Positions 54,052-63,238 of a stretch of 64,000 nt of DNA are shown here, piece by piece. The DNA is from Rhizobium herbae (GTDB taxonomy: Bacteria; Pseudomonadota; Alphaproteobacteria; Rhizobiales; Rhizobiaceae). Location of the stretch: assembly GCF_017873135.1 (NCBI RefSeq), contig NZ_JAGGJV010000001.1, forward strand, positions 992,001-1,056,000. Direction: 5' to 3'. Numbering within the stretch: the first letter of the stretch is position 1; every line of letters begins with the position of its first letter. The position numbers and the translations under genes were made by a program. The notes below the pieces were generated by a model. It saw nothing but the letters and a program-made list of their open reading frames with translations, did no database searches and was not told the DNA's origin.

Positions 54052-54482
54052 TACCTTCCTGCCCTTCAGGCCGCGAACCACGGTCATTGAGGGCTTTCGC
54101 CCGCTTTGTACGGCGCAGATGAGTGGAAAATGCCAGCGACTGTCAAGACCTTCCACATGGCTTTCCAGGCGCGAAGATCCCGCGACACAGGCGGCCGGCG
54201 GCCGTTGCATGCCAAAGGAAATCAGGATCGGCCAAGCCGTTGGTATCGAGAATGACAACGTCAACGATTGTAAAGTGATCGTTGAAGCACGGCGGAATCA
54301 AATTCTGAAACACGTCGGCGTCGGCCTTGAAATTAAAGCGATATTGCCGCCAACGACGGCTGGATGTCCGCCTCCTCAGTCGCCGCAGGATGCCGACGAT
54401 CCGCGGGACGTAGTGAGGCTCCGGGAGTCGCCCGGGCGAATAGCCCAGCCAAACCTTTGACCGCTACCCCCTTGTGAGGAGA
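54052..54482. other. Gene-poor intergenic region
   Basis: About 430 bases between the amine oxidase start and the racemase stop. Open frames exist but lack ribosome sites and family features. AT-richer DNA around 54240-54340 could hold the oxidase promoter. No hairpin or repeat was recognised. Confidence 0.45.
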
Positions 54483-55220
54483 TCAAACCGCGTCTGGAGC
54501 AAACGCCGCCATGCCCCCCGTATAGACCTTCGCCAGTGGTGTCGCATAAGACCCCCGTTTGCTGGTTGTCAGCCGCTGTGCGATCAACGCTTCGGCCTGT
54601 TTAACCGCCGCCGACACGCCGTCAACGACAGGAATTCCATATTCCTCTTGTAGTGCGTAGGCGAGATCGGCCATGCCGGCGCAGCCGAGCACGATCGCCT
54701 CGGCACCATCCTCGTCAAGCGCCAGTTCGATCTGGCGACGAAGCTTGCCGAGTGCGCCGGACGCCGGATCTTCCAGTTCCAGTACGGGGATATCGGCTGC
54801 ACGAACTTTTGCTCGCCCACCAAAGCCATAATGGCGCGACAGGTTTTCAAGCAGGACACGCGAGCGCTCCAGCGTGGTCACCACGGTAAAGCGCTGGGCG
54901 AGAAAGCCGGCTGTCACCAGAGCAGATTCGCAGAGCCCGAGTACGGGAAAGCCAGCGAGCGCACGGGCTGCATCAAGCCCCGTGTCGTCGAAACAGGCGA
55001 TCACCGCAGCCTGAGTACCCGCGGCTTCCGCTTTCCTGATCTCGGCAAGCAGGCCGGGCAAGGCGAGCGCCCCGTCATAATACCCCTCGATCGAGGCAGG
55101 CCCCATCAGCGACGTGGCCGCTATGATTTCGGTTCCTGCGGCGGCAACGGCGCGCGCGGCCTCTGCCGCCTTTTCCGTCATGGATTGGGTGGTGTTCGGA
55201 TTGACGACGAGGATGCGCAT
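54483..55220 (-). CDS. Asp/Glu/hydantoin racemase family protein
   Basis: 245 residues. The two catalytic cysteines of this family are present: Cys76 in VIACFDDTG and Cys179 in LGCAGMAD, and the N-terminus RILVVNPNTTQSMT is typical of hydantoin (HyuE-type) racemases. It would racemise a 5-substituted hydantoin or an amino acid derivative. It is the last gene of the five-gene ABC operon starting at 59552, six bases after the permease stop, which suggests that the imported compound has a racemisable centre. Confidence 0.85.
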   Translation of the reverse strand: MRILVVNPNTTQSMTEKAAEAARAVAAAGTEIIAATSLMGPASIEGYYDGALALPGLLAEIRKAEAAGTQAAVIACFDDTGLDAARALAGFPVLGLCESALVTAGFLAQRFTVVTTLERSRVLLENLSRHYGFGGRAKVRAADIPVLELEDPASGALGKLRRQIELALDEDGAEAIVLGCAGMADLAYALQEEYGIPVVDGVSAAVKQAEALIAQRLTTSKRGSYATPLAKVYTGGMAAFAPDAV

Positions 55221-55226
55221 GCGGGA

Positions 55227-56048
55227 TCAGACCACTTTCGCCTGCCGGCGGCGCATCACCAGGATGATGGCCAGCGCAAGCAGGATGATGGAAAAGGAGA
55301 ACAGGGTGGTAACGGTGCCGAGCGCATAAAGCACCGGCGTCGTCACGTTCGTCGTCATGCCGTAGATTTCGAGCGGCAGGGTGTTGTAGGTGCCCGATGT
55401 CATCAGCGTGCGGGCGAATTCGTCATAGGAGAGCGTGAAGCCGAACAGGCCGACGCCGATCAGGCTGGGGGCGATCATCGGCAGGACGACGTGGGCGAAC
55501 GTCTGCCATGAGGTGGCACCAAGGTCGCGCGCCGCTTCCTCATAGGCGGGCGAAAACCGGTTGAAGACGGCGAACATGATCAGCACCCCGAACGGCAGCG
55601 TCCAGGTCAGATGCGCTCCGAAAGCCGAGGAATACCAGGCGGGCTTCAGGCCGAATTGCTGGAAGACGACGCCGATGCCGAGCGAGATGATGATCGATGG
55701 CACGACAAGGCTGGCGACCGTCAGGTAGAACAGCACCGTCGATCCCTTGAACTTGCGGCGGAAGGCGAGACCGGCCAGCAGCGACACGACAACATTGACG
55801 ATCATCACCATCAGGCCAAGCGAGAAGGACCGCTTGAAGGACGCCCCGAAGTCGCCGACAGCCTGCTGTTCGAACAGGTTGAAGAACCAATGCACCGAAA
55901 CGCCGTTGAGCGGGAAGGTCAAACCGCCATCCGGCCCCTGGAAGGAGAGGATGAAGACGGCCGACAGCGGCCCGTAGAGGAACAGCACGAAGAGCGTGAA
56001 GAAGGCGGCCAGAACGTAGAATTCGAGGGTGCGTTTCTCGTGGCTCAT
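55227..56048 (-). CDS. ABC transporter permease, PotC type
   Basis: 273 residues with six membrane segments (FYVLAAFFTLFVLFLYGPLS first) and EAA loop YEEAARDLGATSWQTFAHVV. It forms the second half of a spermidine/putrescine-type channel with the adjacent permease. One base separates its ATG at 56048 from the stop of that gene at 56050. Substrate unknown. Confidence 0.9.
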   Translation of the reverse strand: MSHEKRTLEFYVLAAFFTLFVLFLYGPLSAVFILSFQGPDGGLTFPLNGVSVHWFFNLFEQQAVGDFGASFKRSFSLGLMVMIVNVVVSLLAGLAFRRKFKGSTVLFYLTVASLVVPSIIISLGIGVVFQQFGLKPAWYSSAFGAHLTWTLPFGVLIMFAVFNRFSPAYEEAARDLGATSWQTFAHVVLPMIAPSLIGVGLFGFTLSYDEFARTLMTSGTYNTLPLEIYGMTTNVTTPVLYALGTVTTLFSFSIILLALAIILVMRRRQAKVV

Positions 56049-56049
56049 C

Positions 56050-57009
56050 TCAAAGTTCCTTGCGGATATCGACGACGCGCAGGATGGCAGCGACCATCAA
56101 AAGCACGACGATCAGCAGAACCACCGCATTGGCGGCGGCGGCCGGATATTGCAGCAGCGACATCTGGTTCTTCATCATCAGCGCCACCGATGCGCTCTGT
56201 CCGCCGGACATCACCTGAACCGTCGAGAAATCCGCCATGACCAGCGTCACCACGAAGATCGAACCGATGGCAATGCCGGGCTTGGCAAGCGGGATGATGA
56301 CATTCCAGAGGATCTGCCAGCCATTGGCACCGGCATCACGCGCCGCCTCGATCAGCGAGCGGTCGATGCGCATCAGCGTGTTGAAGATCGGCGTCACCAT
56401 GAACAGCGTATTCAGGTGCACCATGGCCAGCACGACGGCGAAATCGGAATAGAGCAGCCATTCGATCGGGCTCGGAATGATGCCCATCTCGATCAACGTC
56501 GTGTTGACGAGGCCGTTGCGGCCGAGAACCGGTATCCAGGAGATCATCCGGATGATGTTGGATGTCAGAAACGGCACGGTGCAGACGAGAAACAGAACCA
56601 TCTGCATGGTCGTGGTGCGGATGTGGAACGCCAGGAAATAGGCGACCCAGAAGCCGATCAGCAGCGTCAGCCCCCAGACCAGCGCCGTGTATTTCAGCGT
56701 GTTGAGATAGGTCTTCCAGGTGACCCAGGAACCGAGTGTATCGGTATAGTTCATGGTGAGGAAATCGGGATAGAGACCGGCGAAGTCGTAGTCCCAGAAA
56801 CTGACGACCGCGATCATCAGGATCGGCAGCAGGAAGAAGAAGCCGAGAATCAGCGCCAGCGGCACCGCCTGCAGATAGGAGGCGATGCGGGACGCAACCT
56901 TGCCGATGCGCGCGGTGATGGGCGGCTTGGGATAAGCCATGCCTTGCGTCTCGTCGTCGGTCATCGCTGGTGTCACGTCTGGTCTCCAGATCGGTCGAAT
57001 AAGTTTCAT
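56050..57009 (-). CDS. ABC transporter permease, PotB type
   Basis: 319 residues if started at ATG 57009; ATG 56964 would give 304. Membrane segments begin with AVPLALILGFFFLLPILMIA, and the EAA loop is LIEAARDAGANGWQILWNVI. The start nearest the palindromic repeat has AGGGG ten bases upstream inside that repeat; choice between starts is open. Part of the ABC operon 59552-54483. Confidence 0.87.
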   Translation of the reverse strand: MKLIRPIWRPDVTPAMTDDETQGMAYPKPPITARIGKVASRIASYLQAVPLALILGFFFLLPILMIAVVSFWDYDFAGLYPDFLTMNYTDTLGSWVTWKTYLNTLKYTALVWGLTLLIGFWVAYFLAFHIRTTTMQMVLFLVCTVPFLTSNIIRMISWIPVLGRNGLVNTTLIEMGIIPSPIEWLLYSDFAVVLAMVHLNTLFMVTPIFNTLMRIDRSLIEAARDAGANGWQILWNVIIPLAKPGIAIGSIFVVTLVMADFSTVQVMSGGQSASVALMMKNQMSLLQYPAAAANAVVLLIVVLLMVAAILRVVDIRKEL

Positions 57010-57017
57010 TGTCAGAG

Positions 57018-57134
57018 AGCCCCTCATCCGCCCTTCGGGCACCTTCTTCCCGTTCTGACGGGGAGAAGGACCAAAGCGGCAACCTCCTTCGTCCCCTCTC
57101 CCCGCGGGCGGGGAGAGGGCTAGGGTGAGGGGCT
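57018..57134. repeat. RIME-like palindromic repeat, family A copy 2
   Basis: Left arm agcccctcatccgcccttcg and right arm ending gggtgaggggct, with an inner palindrome ctccccgcgggcggggag. It lies between the binding-protein and PotB-type permease genes, exactly where a transcript hairpin would lower permease relative to binding protein. Shares its outer arm with 9390-9541. Confidence 0.82.
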
Positions 57135-57140
57135 GTTTCC

Positions 57141-58430
57141 TCAAGCAGCGATGAACTCGTTCCAGCGCTTGACCATGTAGCGGTCCTCGTCCATGACCGA
57201 GTTCCAGCAGGCGACCTTGCCCATGCGTTCCTCGAAGGAACCGCCGTCGCGCACAGCACCGGCCTTCTCCATGACCTTGCCTTCGGGGGACATGATGTCG
57301 CCCGTCGCGGCCTTGCCTTCGATCCAGTAGCCCCACTCGTCGGCCGACATGAATTCCTTGGCGGTATCCATGGCAGCGGAGTAGTAGCCTTGGCGGTTGA
57401 GGTAGCCGCCGACCCAGCCGGACGTGTACCAGTTGATGTATTCATAGGCCGCATCGAGCTGCGCGCCCTCGAGATGGGCAGCCAGACCCAGACCACCGCC
57501 CCACGAGCGATAGCCTTCCTTGAGCGGCTGATACTTGCAGGCGATGCCCTTCGAGCGGACGGCGGCGACGGCCGGCGACCACATCGACTGGATGACGACT
57601 TCGCCCGAAGCCATCAGGTTGACGGACTCGTCGAAGGATTTCCAGAAGGCGCGGAACTGGCCAGCCTGCTTCGCCTTGATCAGGAAGTCGATCGTTGCGT
57701 CGATCTCCTCCTTGGTCATGTTGCCCTTGTCGGCATACTTTATGTTGCCCATGGCTTCCATGATCATCGCGGCATCCATGATGCCGATTGACGGGATGTT
57801 GAGGATCGAGGTCTTGCCCTTGAACGCCGGGTCCATGATGTCGGCCCAGGTGGTGATTTCGCGGCCGACGAGATCGGGACGGATGCCGAGCGTGTCGGCG
57901 TTGTAGATGGTCGGAACCATGGTGAAGAACTGGGTCTCACCCTTGGCAAACGTCTTGTCGCCAACCTTTTCGACATAGCCGACCGTATGCGGCGCGGTAC
58001 CCTGCGCAATGACGCTGTCCGGCGTCAGCTTGCCGGTCTTGAACAGCGGAACGATCTTGTCGTAATATTTCAGCTTCTTGATATCCATCGGCTGGATGAC
58101 GCCGGCCGGGAAGACCTTCTTCAGGATCCAGTATTCGATATCCGCGATGTCGTAGCTATCCGGCTGGGTGACGGCGCGCTGGGCGGCGGCGTCGGAATCG
58201 GTCGCCGTCATCTCGAGCGTGATGCCGAGGTCGGCCTTGCACTTCTCGGCAATGGCGTTGATGTTCGAAACGCCGGTACCGAACTGGCGCAGCGTGATCG
58301 GGTTCTGCGCCCAGATCGTCGGAAAGCCGGTGATCAGGCCGGAGCCGACGATGGCGCCGGTCGCAGCCGCGCCGGTCTTCAGCAGGCCGCGCCGGGAAAT
58401 TCCCTTTGGCGTTTTGGTTTCATTGGTCAT
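57141..58430 (-). CDS. Extracellular solute-binding protein, spermidine/putrescine type, Tat-exported
   Basis: 429 residues. A twin-arginine signal SRRGLLKTGAAATGAIVGSG precedes cleavage near IWAQN. The mature protein has the PotD-like fold with PTIYNADTLGIRPDLVG and MWSPAVAAVRSKG hinge elements. Second gene of the operon headed by the ATPase at 59552. The substrate is likely a small organic amine or carboxylate; the linked hydantoin racemase argues for a hydantoin- or amino-acid-related compound. Confidence 0.87.
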   Translation of the reverse strand: MTNETKTPKGISRRGLLKTGAAATGAIVGSGLITGFPTIWAQNPITLRQFGTGVSNINAIAEKCKADLGITLEMTATDSDAAAQRAVTQPDSYDIADIEYWILKKVFPAGVIQPMDIKKLKYYDKIVPLFKTGKLTPDSVIAQGTAPHTVGYVEKVGDKTFAKGETQFFTMVPTIYNADTLGIRPDLVGREITTWADIMDPAFKGKTSILNIPSIGIMDAAMIMEAMGNIKYADKGNMTKEEIDATIDFLIKAKQAGQFRAFWKSFDESVNLMASGEVVIQSMWSPAVAAVRSKGIACKYQPLKEGYRSWGGGLGLAAHLEGAQLDAAYEYINWYTSGWVGGYLNRQGYYSAAMDTAKEFMSADEWGYWIEGKAATGDIMSPEGKVMEKAGAVRDGGSFEERMGKVACWNSVMDEDRYMVKRWNEFIAA

Positions 58431-58463
58431 GTCAGTTCCCTCTTTTTTGATGGTGATTAAGGA

Positions 58464-59552
58464 TTAGGCGGCAATGCGGCCAAGCAGGACGGCGTCCTCA
58501 AGGCCCCAACTGAGCGACACCGCGTCGCCAACCGATACGGGTTTCTCAAAATAATCGGCGTCGGTGGCGATGACGGTGAAATCGTCGCTGCCGGCACCGA
58601 TGACGGTGATCTTCACGGAGGCGCCGCGATACTCGACGTTGGAGACGACACCGTTGAAACCCAGCGTCTTGTCGGATGCGGCGGCAAGGCGAACGCGGTC
58701 CGTGCGCACGCCGATATCGATCGGGGCACCGGGCTCCTGATCGGGGCCTGCAACGGTAAACGTCTGCCCTTCGGGCACTTCCAGCGTCACCTTGCCGTCG
58801 CCGCTTTCGACAACGCGGCCAGTCAGCACGTTGTGATCGCCCATGAAGCGGGCGACGAAGGCGGTGGCCGGACGCTCGAACACTTCGCGCGGATGCGCCG
58901 CCTGCTCGATCCGCCCGTCATTCATGATGACGATGATGTCGGCCAGCGCCATCGCCTCTTCCTGGCTGTGGGTCACGTGGACGAAAGTGATGCCGAGGCT
59001 CTTCTGCAGCTTCTTCAGTTCCGCCCGCATGCGGATCTTCAGGAACGGATCGAGCGCCGACAGCGGCTCGTCGAGAAGCAGCGCTTCCGGATCGGTGATC
59101 AGCGCGCGGGCCAGAGCCACGCGCTGCTGCTGGCCACCGGAAAGCTGGGCCGGACGGCGGGTGGCATAGGGCTCCATCTGCATCAGCTTGAGCATCTCGA
59201 GCGCCTTGGCCCGACGCTCTTCCTTCTCCACGCCCTTCATCTTCAGACTGAAGGCGACATTGTCGATGAGATCGAGATGCGGAAACAGCGCATAGGACTG
59301 AAACATCATCGCCGTGCCGCGCTTGGCCGGCGGCAGATCGGTGACGACGATATTGCCGAGCCGGACGTCGCCCGACGAAATGCTTTCGTGACCGGCGATC
59401 ATCCGGAGCGTCGAGGTCTTGCCGCAGCCGGACGGGCCGAGGAAGCAGCAATAGCTGCCGGAGGGTATTTTCAGGCTGATGGAATGGACGGCGGTGGTGC
59501 TGCCATAAACCTTGGAAACGGATACGATATCGATTTCAGCCGCTTTGGACAT
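58464..59552 (-). CDS. ABC transporter ATP-binding protein, PotA type
   Basis: 362 residues: Walker A GPSGCGKT, signature LSGGQQQRVALARAL, Walker B LLLDEPLSALD, switch His in VTHSQEEAM, and a TOBE domain at the C-terminus (TGRVVESGDGKVTLEV). First gene of the operon; ATG 59552 follows GGGGAGAC at a good distance, while the ATG three bases upstream is too close. Opposite a GntR-family regulator across a 268-base control region. Confidence 0.92.
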   Translation of the reverse strand: MSKAAEIDIVSVSKVYGSTTAVHSISLKIPSGSYCCFLGPSGCGKTSTLRMIAGHESISSGDVRLGNIVVTDLPPAKRGTAMMFQSYALFPHLDLIDNVAFSLKMKGVEKEERRAKALEMLKLMQMEPYATRRPAQLSGGQQQRVALARALITDPEALLLDEPLSALDPFLKIRMRAELKKLQKSLGITFVHVTHSQEEAMALADIIVIMNDGRIEQAAHPREVFERPATAFVARFMGDHNVLTGRVVESGDGKVTLEVPEGQTFTVAGPDQEPGAPIDIGVRTDRVRLAAASDKTLGFNGVVSNVEYRGASVKITVIGAGSDDFTVIATDADYFEKPVSVGDAVSLSWGLEDAVLLGRIAA

Positions 59553-59722
59553 CATGTCTCCCCTGTGACGGGAACTACGATGCATCAAGCGTGCCAAACC
59601 GTGTGCGCCGCAATAAATAGCTGAAATTCATCAGTAAAATTCCGCGCGCCAGCCCTGCTCCAATTTTGGACAATTTAAGGGCTGCTTAAAATATAAGCGT
59701 TTGTCTGCAATGCAGCCAACAG

Positions 59723-59734
59723 ATCGTATACAAT
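59723..59734. promoter_or_regulatory. Candidate GntR operator palindrome
   Basis: atcgtatacaat is a near-perfect palindrome with a GTATAC core, the shape recognised by many FadR-subfamily GntR repressors. It lies between the divergent ABC operon (start 59552) and the GntR gene (start 59821), so one site could control both. Confidence 0.5.
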
Positions 59735-59820
59735 TTAACCACGCAGATGGCGACAAATTCCGGTTAACTTAACCTGAAAAGAACGCTAGGATAAACGCCA
59801 GGAACCCGGAATGAGCCTTG

Positions 59821-60525
59821 ATGAAAACCGCAGCACTTCCCGACGAAGACCCGATTGATGTCAGCACGCAATCCATACGCGATTCCATCCGCGATGCGAT
59901 CGTCGACCGAAGGCTTGCGCCCGGCACGAAGCTCTCGGAGACGGATGTGGGCGCACTGTTCAACGTCAGCCGCACGCTGGTGCGTGGCGCCCTGCAGGCG
60001 CTCTCCTATGAAGGTCTTGTCAATGTCGAGAAGAACCGTGGCGCCTTCGTCGCCTATCCCTCACCGGAAGAAGCGCGCCAGATCTTCGCCACGCGGCGGA
60101 TGATCGAGCCGGGCATCCTGCGGGAGGCGGCAAAACACATGGGCCCGTCGCATTTCCAGCATTTGCGGCAACTGCTGATGGAAGAAGGCCGGTTGATGGG
60201 CGAACGCGGCCAGACGGCCCGGCGCGCGGAGATCAAGGCATCGGGCGATTTTCATCTGATGCTCGCCTCGATGACCGGCAACGCCGTCATGCAGCGGTTC
60301 ATGGACGAACTTGTCGCGCGCTCGTCGCTGGTCATCGCGCTCTATGGCCAGTCGGCAATATCCAGCTGCGGGCATCAGGAGCATCAGGACATCGTCACCG
60401 CGATCGAGCGCAAGGATCTCGATCATGCCTGCCATCTGATGGTGCACCACATCGATCATATCGAGGCCGACCTCGACATGCGCGAAAACAAGGGCAGCGA
60501 CCTCAGGGAAGCCTTCAAGCTTTAG
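59821..60525 (+). CDS. GntR-family regulator, FadR (FCD) subfamily
   Basis: 234 residues: N-terminal winged helix (SIRDAIVDRRLAPGTKLSET, DVGALFNVSRTLVRGALQAL) and a C-terminal FCD ligand domain with His residues (FHLMLASMTGN, HQEHQDIVTAI, HHIDHIE) that bind a metal in this subfamily, implying a carboxylate effector. Divergent from the spermidine/putrescine-type ABC-racemase operon, which it probably regulates. Confidence 0.88.
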   Translation: MKTAALPDEDPIDVSTQSIRDSIRDAIVDRRLAPGTKLSETDVGALFNVSRTLVRGALQALSYEGLVNVEKNRGAFVAYPSPEEARQIFATRRMIEPGILREAAKHMGPSHFQHLRQLLMEEGRLMGERGQTARRAEIKASGDFHLMLASMTGNAVMQRFMDELVARSSLVIALYGQSAISSCGHQEHQDIVTAIERKDLDHACHLMVHHIDHIEADLDMRENKGSDLREAFKL

Positions 60526-60535
60526 AGACGCCCGC

Positions 60536-60772
60536 TCAACCCCGGCTATCAGGCGGCGCGGCGCGCAACATCTGGACGCCGGCATAAACCGCGCAGATAT
60601 AGAGCCCGACACCGAGCAGGAACCGTATGGGCGCAGCCTGAATGCTCATCGGCACGTCGGTATTATAGCCGAGCGAAGTCAGCCCGCCCATGTCGTTGGC
60701 GACAATGCCCGACAGCAGGTAAAACCCGCCAACGATGACAATAAACCAGCCGAACAGCTTGTTTTGCTTCAT
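60536..60772 (-). CDS. Small inner-membrane protein of unknown function
   Basis: 78 residues with two predicted membrane segments (LFGWFIVIVGGFYLLSGIVA and FLLGVGLYICAVYAGVQML). ATG 60772 is preceded by GGAGGGGGAA. The frame stays open further upstream but there is no ribosome site there. Convergent with the GntR gene. Function unknown. Confidence 0.68.
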   Translation of the reverse strand: MKQNKLFGWFIVIVGGFYLLSGIVANDMGGLTSLGYNTDVPMSIQAAPIRFLLGVGLYICAVYAGVQMLRAAPPDSRG

Positions 60773-60970
60773 TTCCCCCTCCTTGTGCCTCTCCGGCAAA
60801 ATGCAGGTTCTTTCGATTGCATTCGTTCGGAAACCGCATCCCTTCCATAATGACGCGGCGTTGGCGCCCATTATTCAGAATATCGTTTTACAAGCAGATT
60901 CCGAAATGAATTCGGTGCTGGAACCATCCGACGAACCGCGCGTTGCGGTGCTGCGATTTCTTGAAGCAGC

Positions 60971-61219
60971 ATGAGGACGACGTTGAGTTACAAACGCTTT
61001 CCAACCCCCATCAGAGTGATCATCAAGCAGGGCCGGGAAAACATCATCGCCACCGCATGGGACGCTGTCGAATTTCTTCGTCGCTGGCCCGGCAAGCGCG
61101 GTATCGCCTATCGCCGCGCCCTGCAGCACTGCCTTGATGCGCTCGACGGTATCCTTAGCCCGAAGAGGGCCTGGGCTTCGTTCACCGCAGCCGCGAAAGA
61201 GGAAGGCTTCCTCGCCTGA
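60971..61219 (+). CDS. DUF982 domain protein
   Basis: 82 residues matching DUF982, a small family abundant in Rhizobiaceae: PIRVIIKQGRENIIATAWDA and LRRWPGKRGIAYRRALQHCL, ending in AAKEEGFLA. No function is known. The ATG at 60971 has no strong ribosome site. Followed 22 bases later by a terminator. Confidence 0.78.
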   Translation: MRTTLSYKRFPTPIRVIIKQGRENIIATAWDAVEFLRRWPGKRGIAYRRALQHCLDALDGILSPKRAWASFTAAAKEEGFLA

Positions 61220-61241
61220 TTCCCGCCCATTCTTTCGACCC

Positions 61242-61275
61242 GATGCCCGGACACTCGCTCCGGGCATTTTTATTT
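61242..61275 (+). terminator. Rho-independent terminator after the DUF982 gene
   Basis: Nine-base stem atgcccgga / tccgggcat with a seven-base loop and a following tttttatttt run. Separates the DUF982 gene from the dimethylamine-type operon promoter region. Confidence 0.88.
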
Positions 61276-61494
61276 TCCGGGCACGTCAAACGGTTTGTTG
61301 CTTGAAAAGACCGCCCGCACGGCGTTGAATTGCCTGAACGTAGCGTGTTCCCCCGGAAAAATGCCACCGGGTCCGCTGCTCGCTGCACCGTAATTTCCCA
61401 TGAGAAATCCAATCGCCGGGCTTGCCGTTCGAAAAAACGCGAATATACTCAGGAATAATTATTTCCACAGAGTGAAATATCAAGGGAACAAATC

Positions 61495-62628
61495 ATGGCA
61501 CTCAGCTGGCGTTTTTCGGCCCTCGCGGACCGTCACCGGGCACTCGGCTCCAACCTCGAAGACTGGAGCGGCATGGGAACCGCCTGGACCTATGACAAGG
61601 ACATCTACGAGGAACACATCGCCGTGCGCACCAAGGCCGGCATCATGGATGTGTCCGGCCTGAAGAAGGTCCATCTCGTCGGCCCGCATGCGATCGCCGT
61701 CCTCGAATACATCACCACCCGCGACATGACGAAGGTCTATCCCGGCAAGTCGGTCTATGCCTGCATGCTCAACGACCGCGGCCATTTCACCGACGACTGC
61801 ATCGTCTACCGCACCGGTCCGAATTCCTGGATGCTGGTGCACGGCTCTGGTTCCGGTTTCGAGGAAATCGTCAAGCAGGCACAGGGCCGCAATTGCGCCG
61901 TGCTGTTCGACGACGACTTGCACGATCTCTCGCTGCAGGGTCCGCTTGCCGTCGACTATCTCGAAAAATACGTGCCGGGCATCCGCGATCTCAAATATTT
62001 CCACCACATGCAGACGACTTTGTTCGGCGCACCGGTGATGATCTCGCGCACCGGCTATACCGGCGAACGCGGCTACGAAATCTTCGTGCGCGGCCAGGAT
62101 GCCGGCATGGTCTGGGATCGGATCGTCGACGAAGGCAAGGACATGGGCATCATCCCTGTCTGCTTCAGCGTTCTCGACATGTTGCGCGTCGAAAGCTACT
62201 TGCTGTTCTACCCCTACGACAATTCGCAGATGTATCCCTTCGCCAACGAGCAGCCCGGCGACAGCCTGTGGGAACTCGGCCTCGATTTCACCGTCAGCCC
62301 CGGCAAGACAGGCTTCCGCGGTGCCGAGGAACATGCCCGCCTCAAGGGCAAGGAGCGCTTCAAGATCTTCGGCCTGCTGGTCGAGGCCGATGGTCCGACC
62401 GATCTCGGCGACGAGGTCTGGGCCGGCGACAAGAAGGTGGGCGTCATCACCTGCCCGTCCTATTCCAAGCTCACCAACCGCTCCATGGCGATCATGCGCG
62501 TCGAGGTGCCCTACGCGGTTCAGGGCGCGAAGCTCGAAGTGAAGGGCAAGACCGTCAACGCGCCGGCGATCGCCCACACGATCACCTTCGACGATCCGAA
62601 GAAGACGAAGCGGACGGCGCAGGGCTGA
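61495..62628 (+). CDS. dmmD: GcvT-like tetrahydrofolate-binding subunit of dimethylamine monooxygenase (DmmD)
   Basis: 377 residues of the aminomethyltransferase (GcvT) family: AVRTKAGIMDVSGLKKVHL, GSGSGFEEIV, RTGYTGERGYEIFV and the C-terminal GITC-like VGVITCPSYSKLTN. In DmmDABC and the heme-dependent oxidative N-demethylase (HODM) such a subunit captures formaldehyde onto tetrahydrofolate. The next two genes (zinc-ribbon DmmA-like, FNR-type reductase) complete this arrangement. ATG 61495 follows AAGGGAAC. A stand-alone T-protein or DmdA-like demethylase is a less likely alternative. Confidence 0.8.
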   Translation: MALSWRFSALADRHRALGSNLEDWSGMGTAWTYDKDIYEEHIAVRTKAGIMDVSGLKKVHLVGPHAIAVLEYITTRDMTKVYPGKSVYACMLNDRGHFTDDCIVYRTGPNSWMLVHGSGSGFEEIVKQAQGRNCAVLFDDDLHDLSLQGPLAVDYLEKYVPGIRDLKYFHHMQTTLFGAPVMISRTGYTGERGYEIFVRGQDAGMVWDRIVDEGKDMGIIPVCFSVLDMLRVESYLLFYPYDNSQMYPFANEQPGDSLWELGLDFTVSPGKTGFRGAEEHARLKGKERFKIFGLLVEADGPTDLGDEVWAGDKKVGVITCPSYSKLTNRSMAIMRVEVPYAVQGAKLEVKGKTVNAPAIAHTITFDDPKKTKRTAQG

Positions 62629-62632
62629 CGGC

Positions 62633-63238
62633 ATGCTCGTTCAAGGGATCAAAAGCAGGCCGGAATATAAGGGGCTCGACATCGATCCCCACGCCAAAAG
62701 ACATCTCTTCGTCCTCGAGGGCGAAGGGGCCGCAGCCTTGACCGATCAGGTCGAGGCCAGGGGAAAGGATTTCCTCGCGAAATCGGAAATCCTTTATCTG
62801 GCAGCAGGTGCCGCGCCCAAGGCCTACGACGTAGCGCTTGCGGCGCTTTCGCCGGACGTCTTCTGGCAGGCGCCGACACTTCAGCCCATGCTGTTTCGCC
62901 TGCGCGCCTGTCTCGATCAGGCCCGCATGGGAACGCGGCTCTATATCGCCGGCACCGAAGGCTTCATCGGTCAGATCATGCAGGTGGCGCTCGAATTCGG
63001 CATCGATTTCAACTCGATCCACACCGAGCATCGTGGCTCGACCGCGCGGCGCGTACAATGCGTGCACTGCAAGGGCATTACCGACAACGTGACGACGAGC
63101 CCGTTTGCCTGTTCCCACTGCGGCCTGTCGCTCTTGGTGCGCGATCACTATTCACGTAGGCTCGGCGCCTTCCAGGGCGTCAATATCGATGCCGAGGAAC
63201 CGGGCACCGCCCCTCAACCGGAGGAAATGTTCCCGTGA
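62633..63238 (+). CDS. dmmA: DmmA-like subunit with zinc ribbon of dimethylamine monooxygenase
   Basis: 201 residues with an N-terminal alpha/beta part (HLFVLEGEGAAALTDQVEA) and a C-terminal zinc ribbon CVHCKGITDN...CSHCGLSLL (about 141-164), as in the DmmA-like subunit of dimethylamine monooxygenase. Starts four bases after the dmmD stop; its TGA overlaps the next GTG start. Function inferred from domain type and gene order; the exact role of this subunit is poorly known. Confidence 0.75.
   Translation: MLVQGIKSRPEYKGLDIDPHAKRHLFVLEGEGAAALTDQVEARGKDFLAKSEILYLAAGAAPKAYDVALAALSPDVFWQAPTLQPMLFRLRACLDQARMGTRLYIAGTEGFIGQIMQVALEFGIDFNSIHTEHRGSTARRVQCVHCKGITDNVTTSPFACSHCGLSLLVRDHYSRRLGAFQGVNIDAEEPGTAPQPEEMFP

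Noticed and set aside
54052..54482. Possible small gene upstream of the amine oxidase
   Set aside because: No ribosome site, family feature or codon pattern; treated as non-coding.
9390..57134. Palindromic repeats as CRISPR or insertion-sequence remnants
   Set aside because: Copies are dispersed singly, lack spacers, transposase or target duplications, and fit RIME-like elements.
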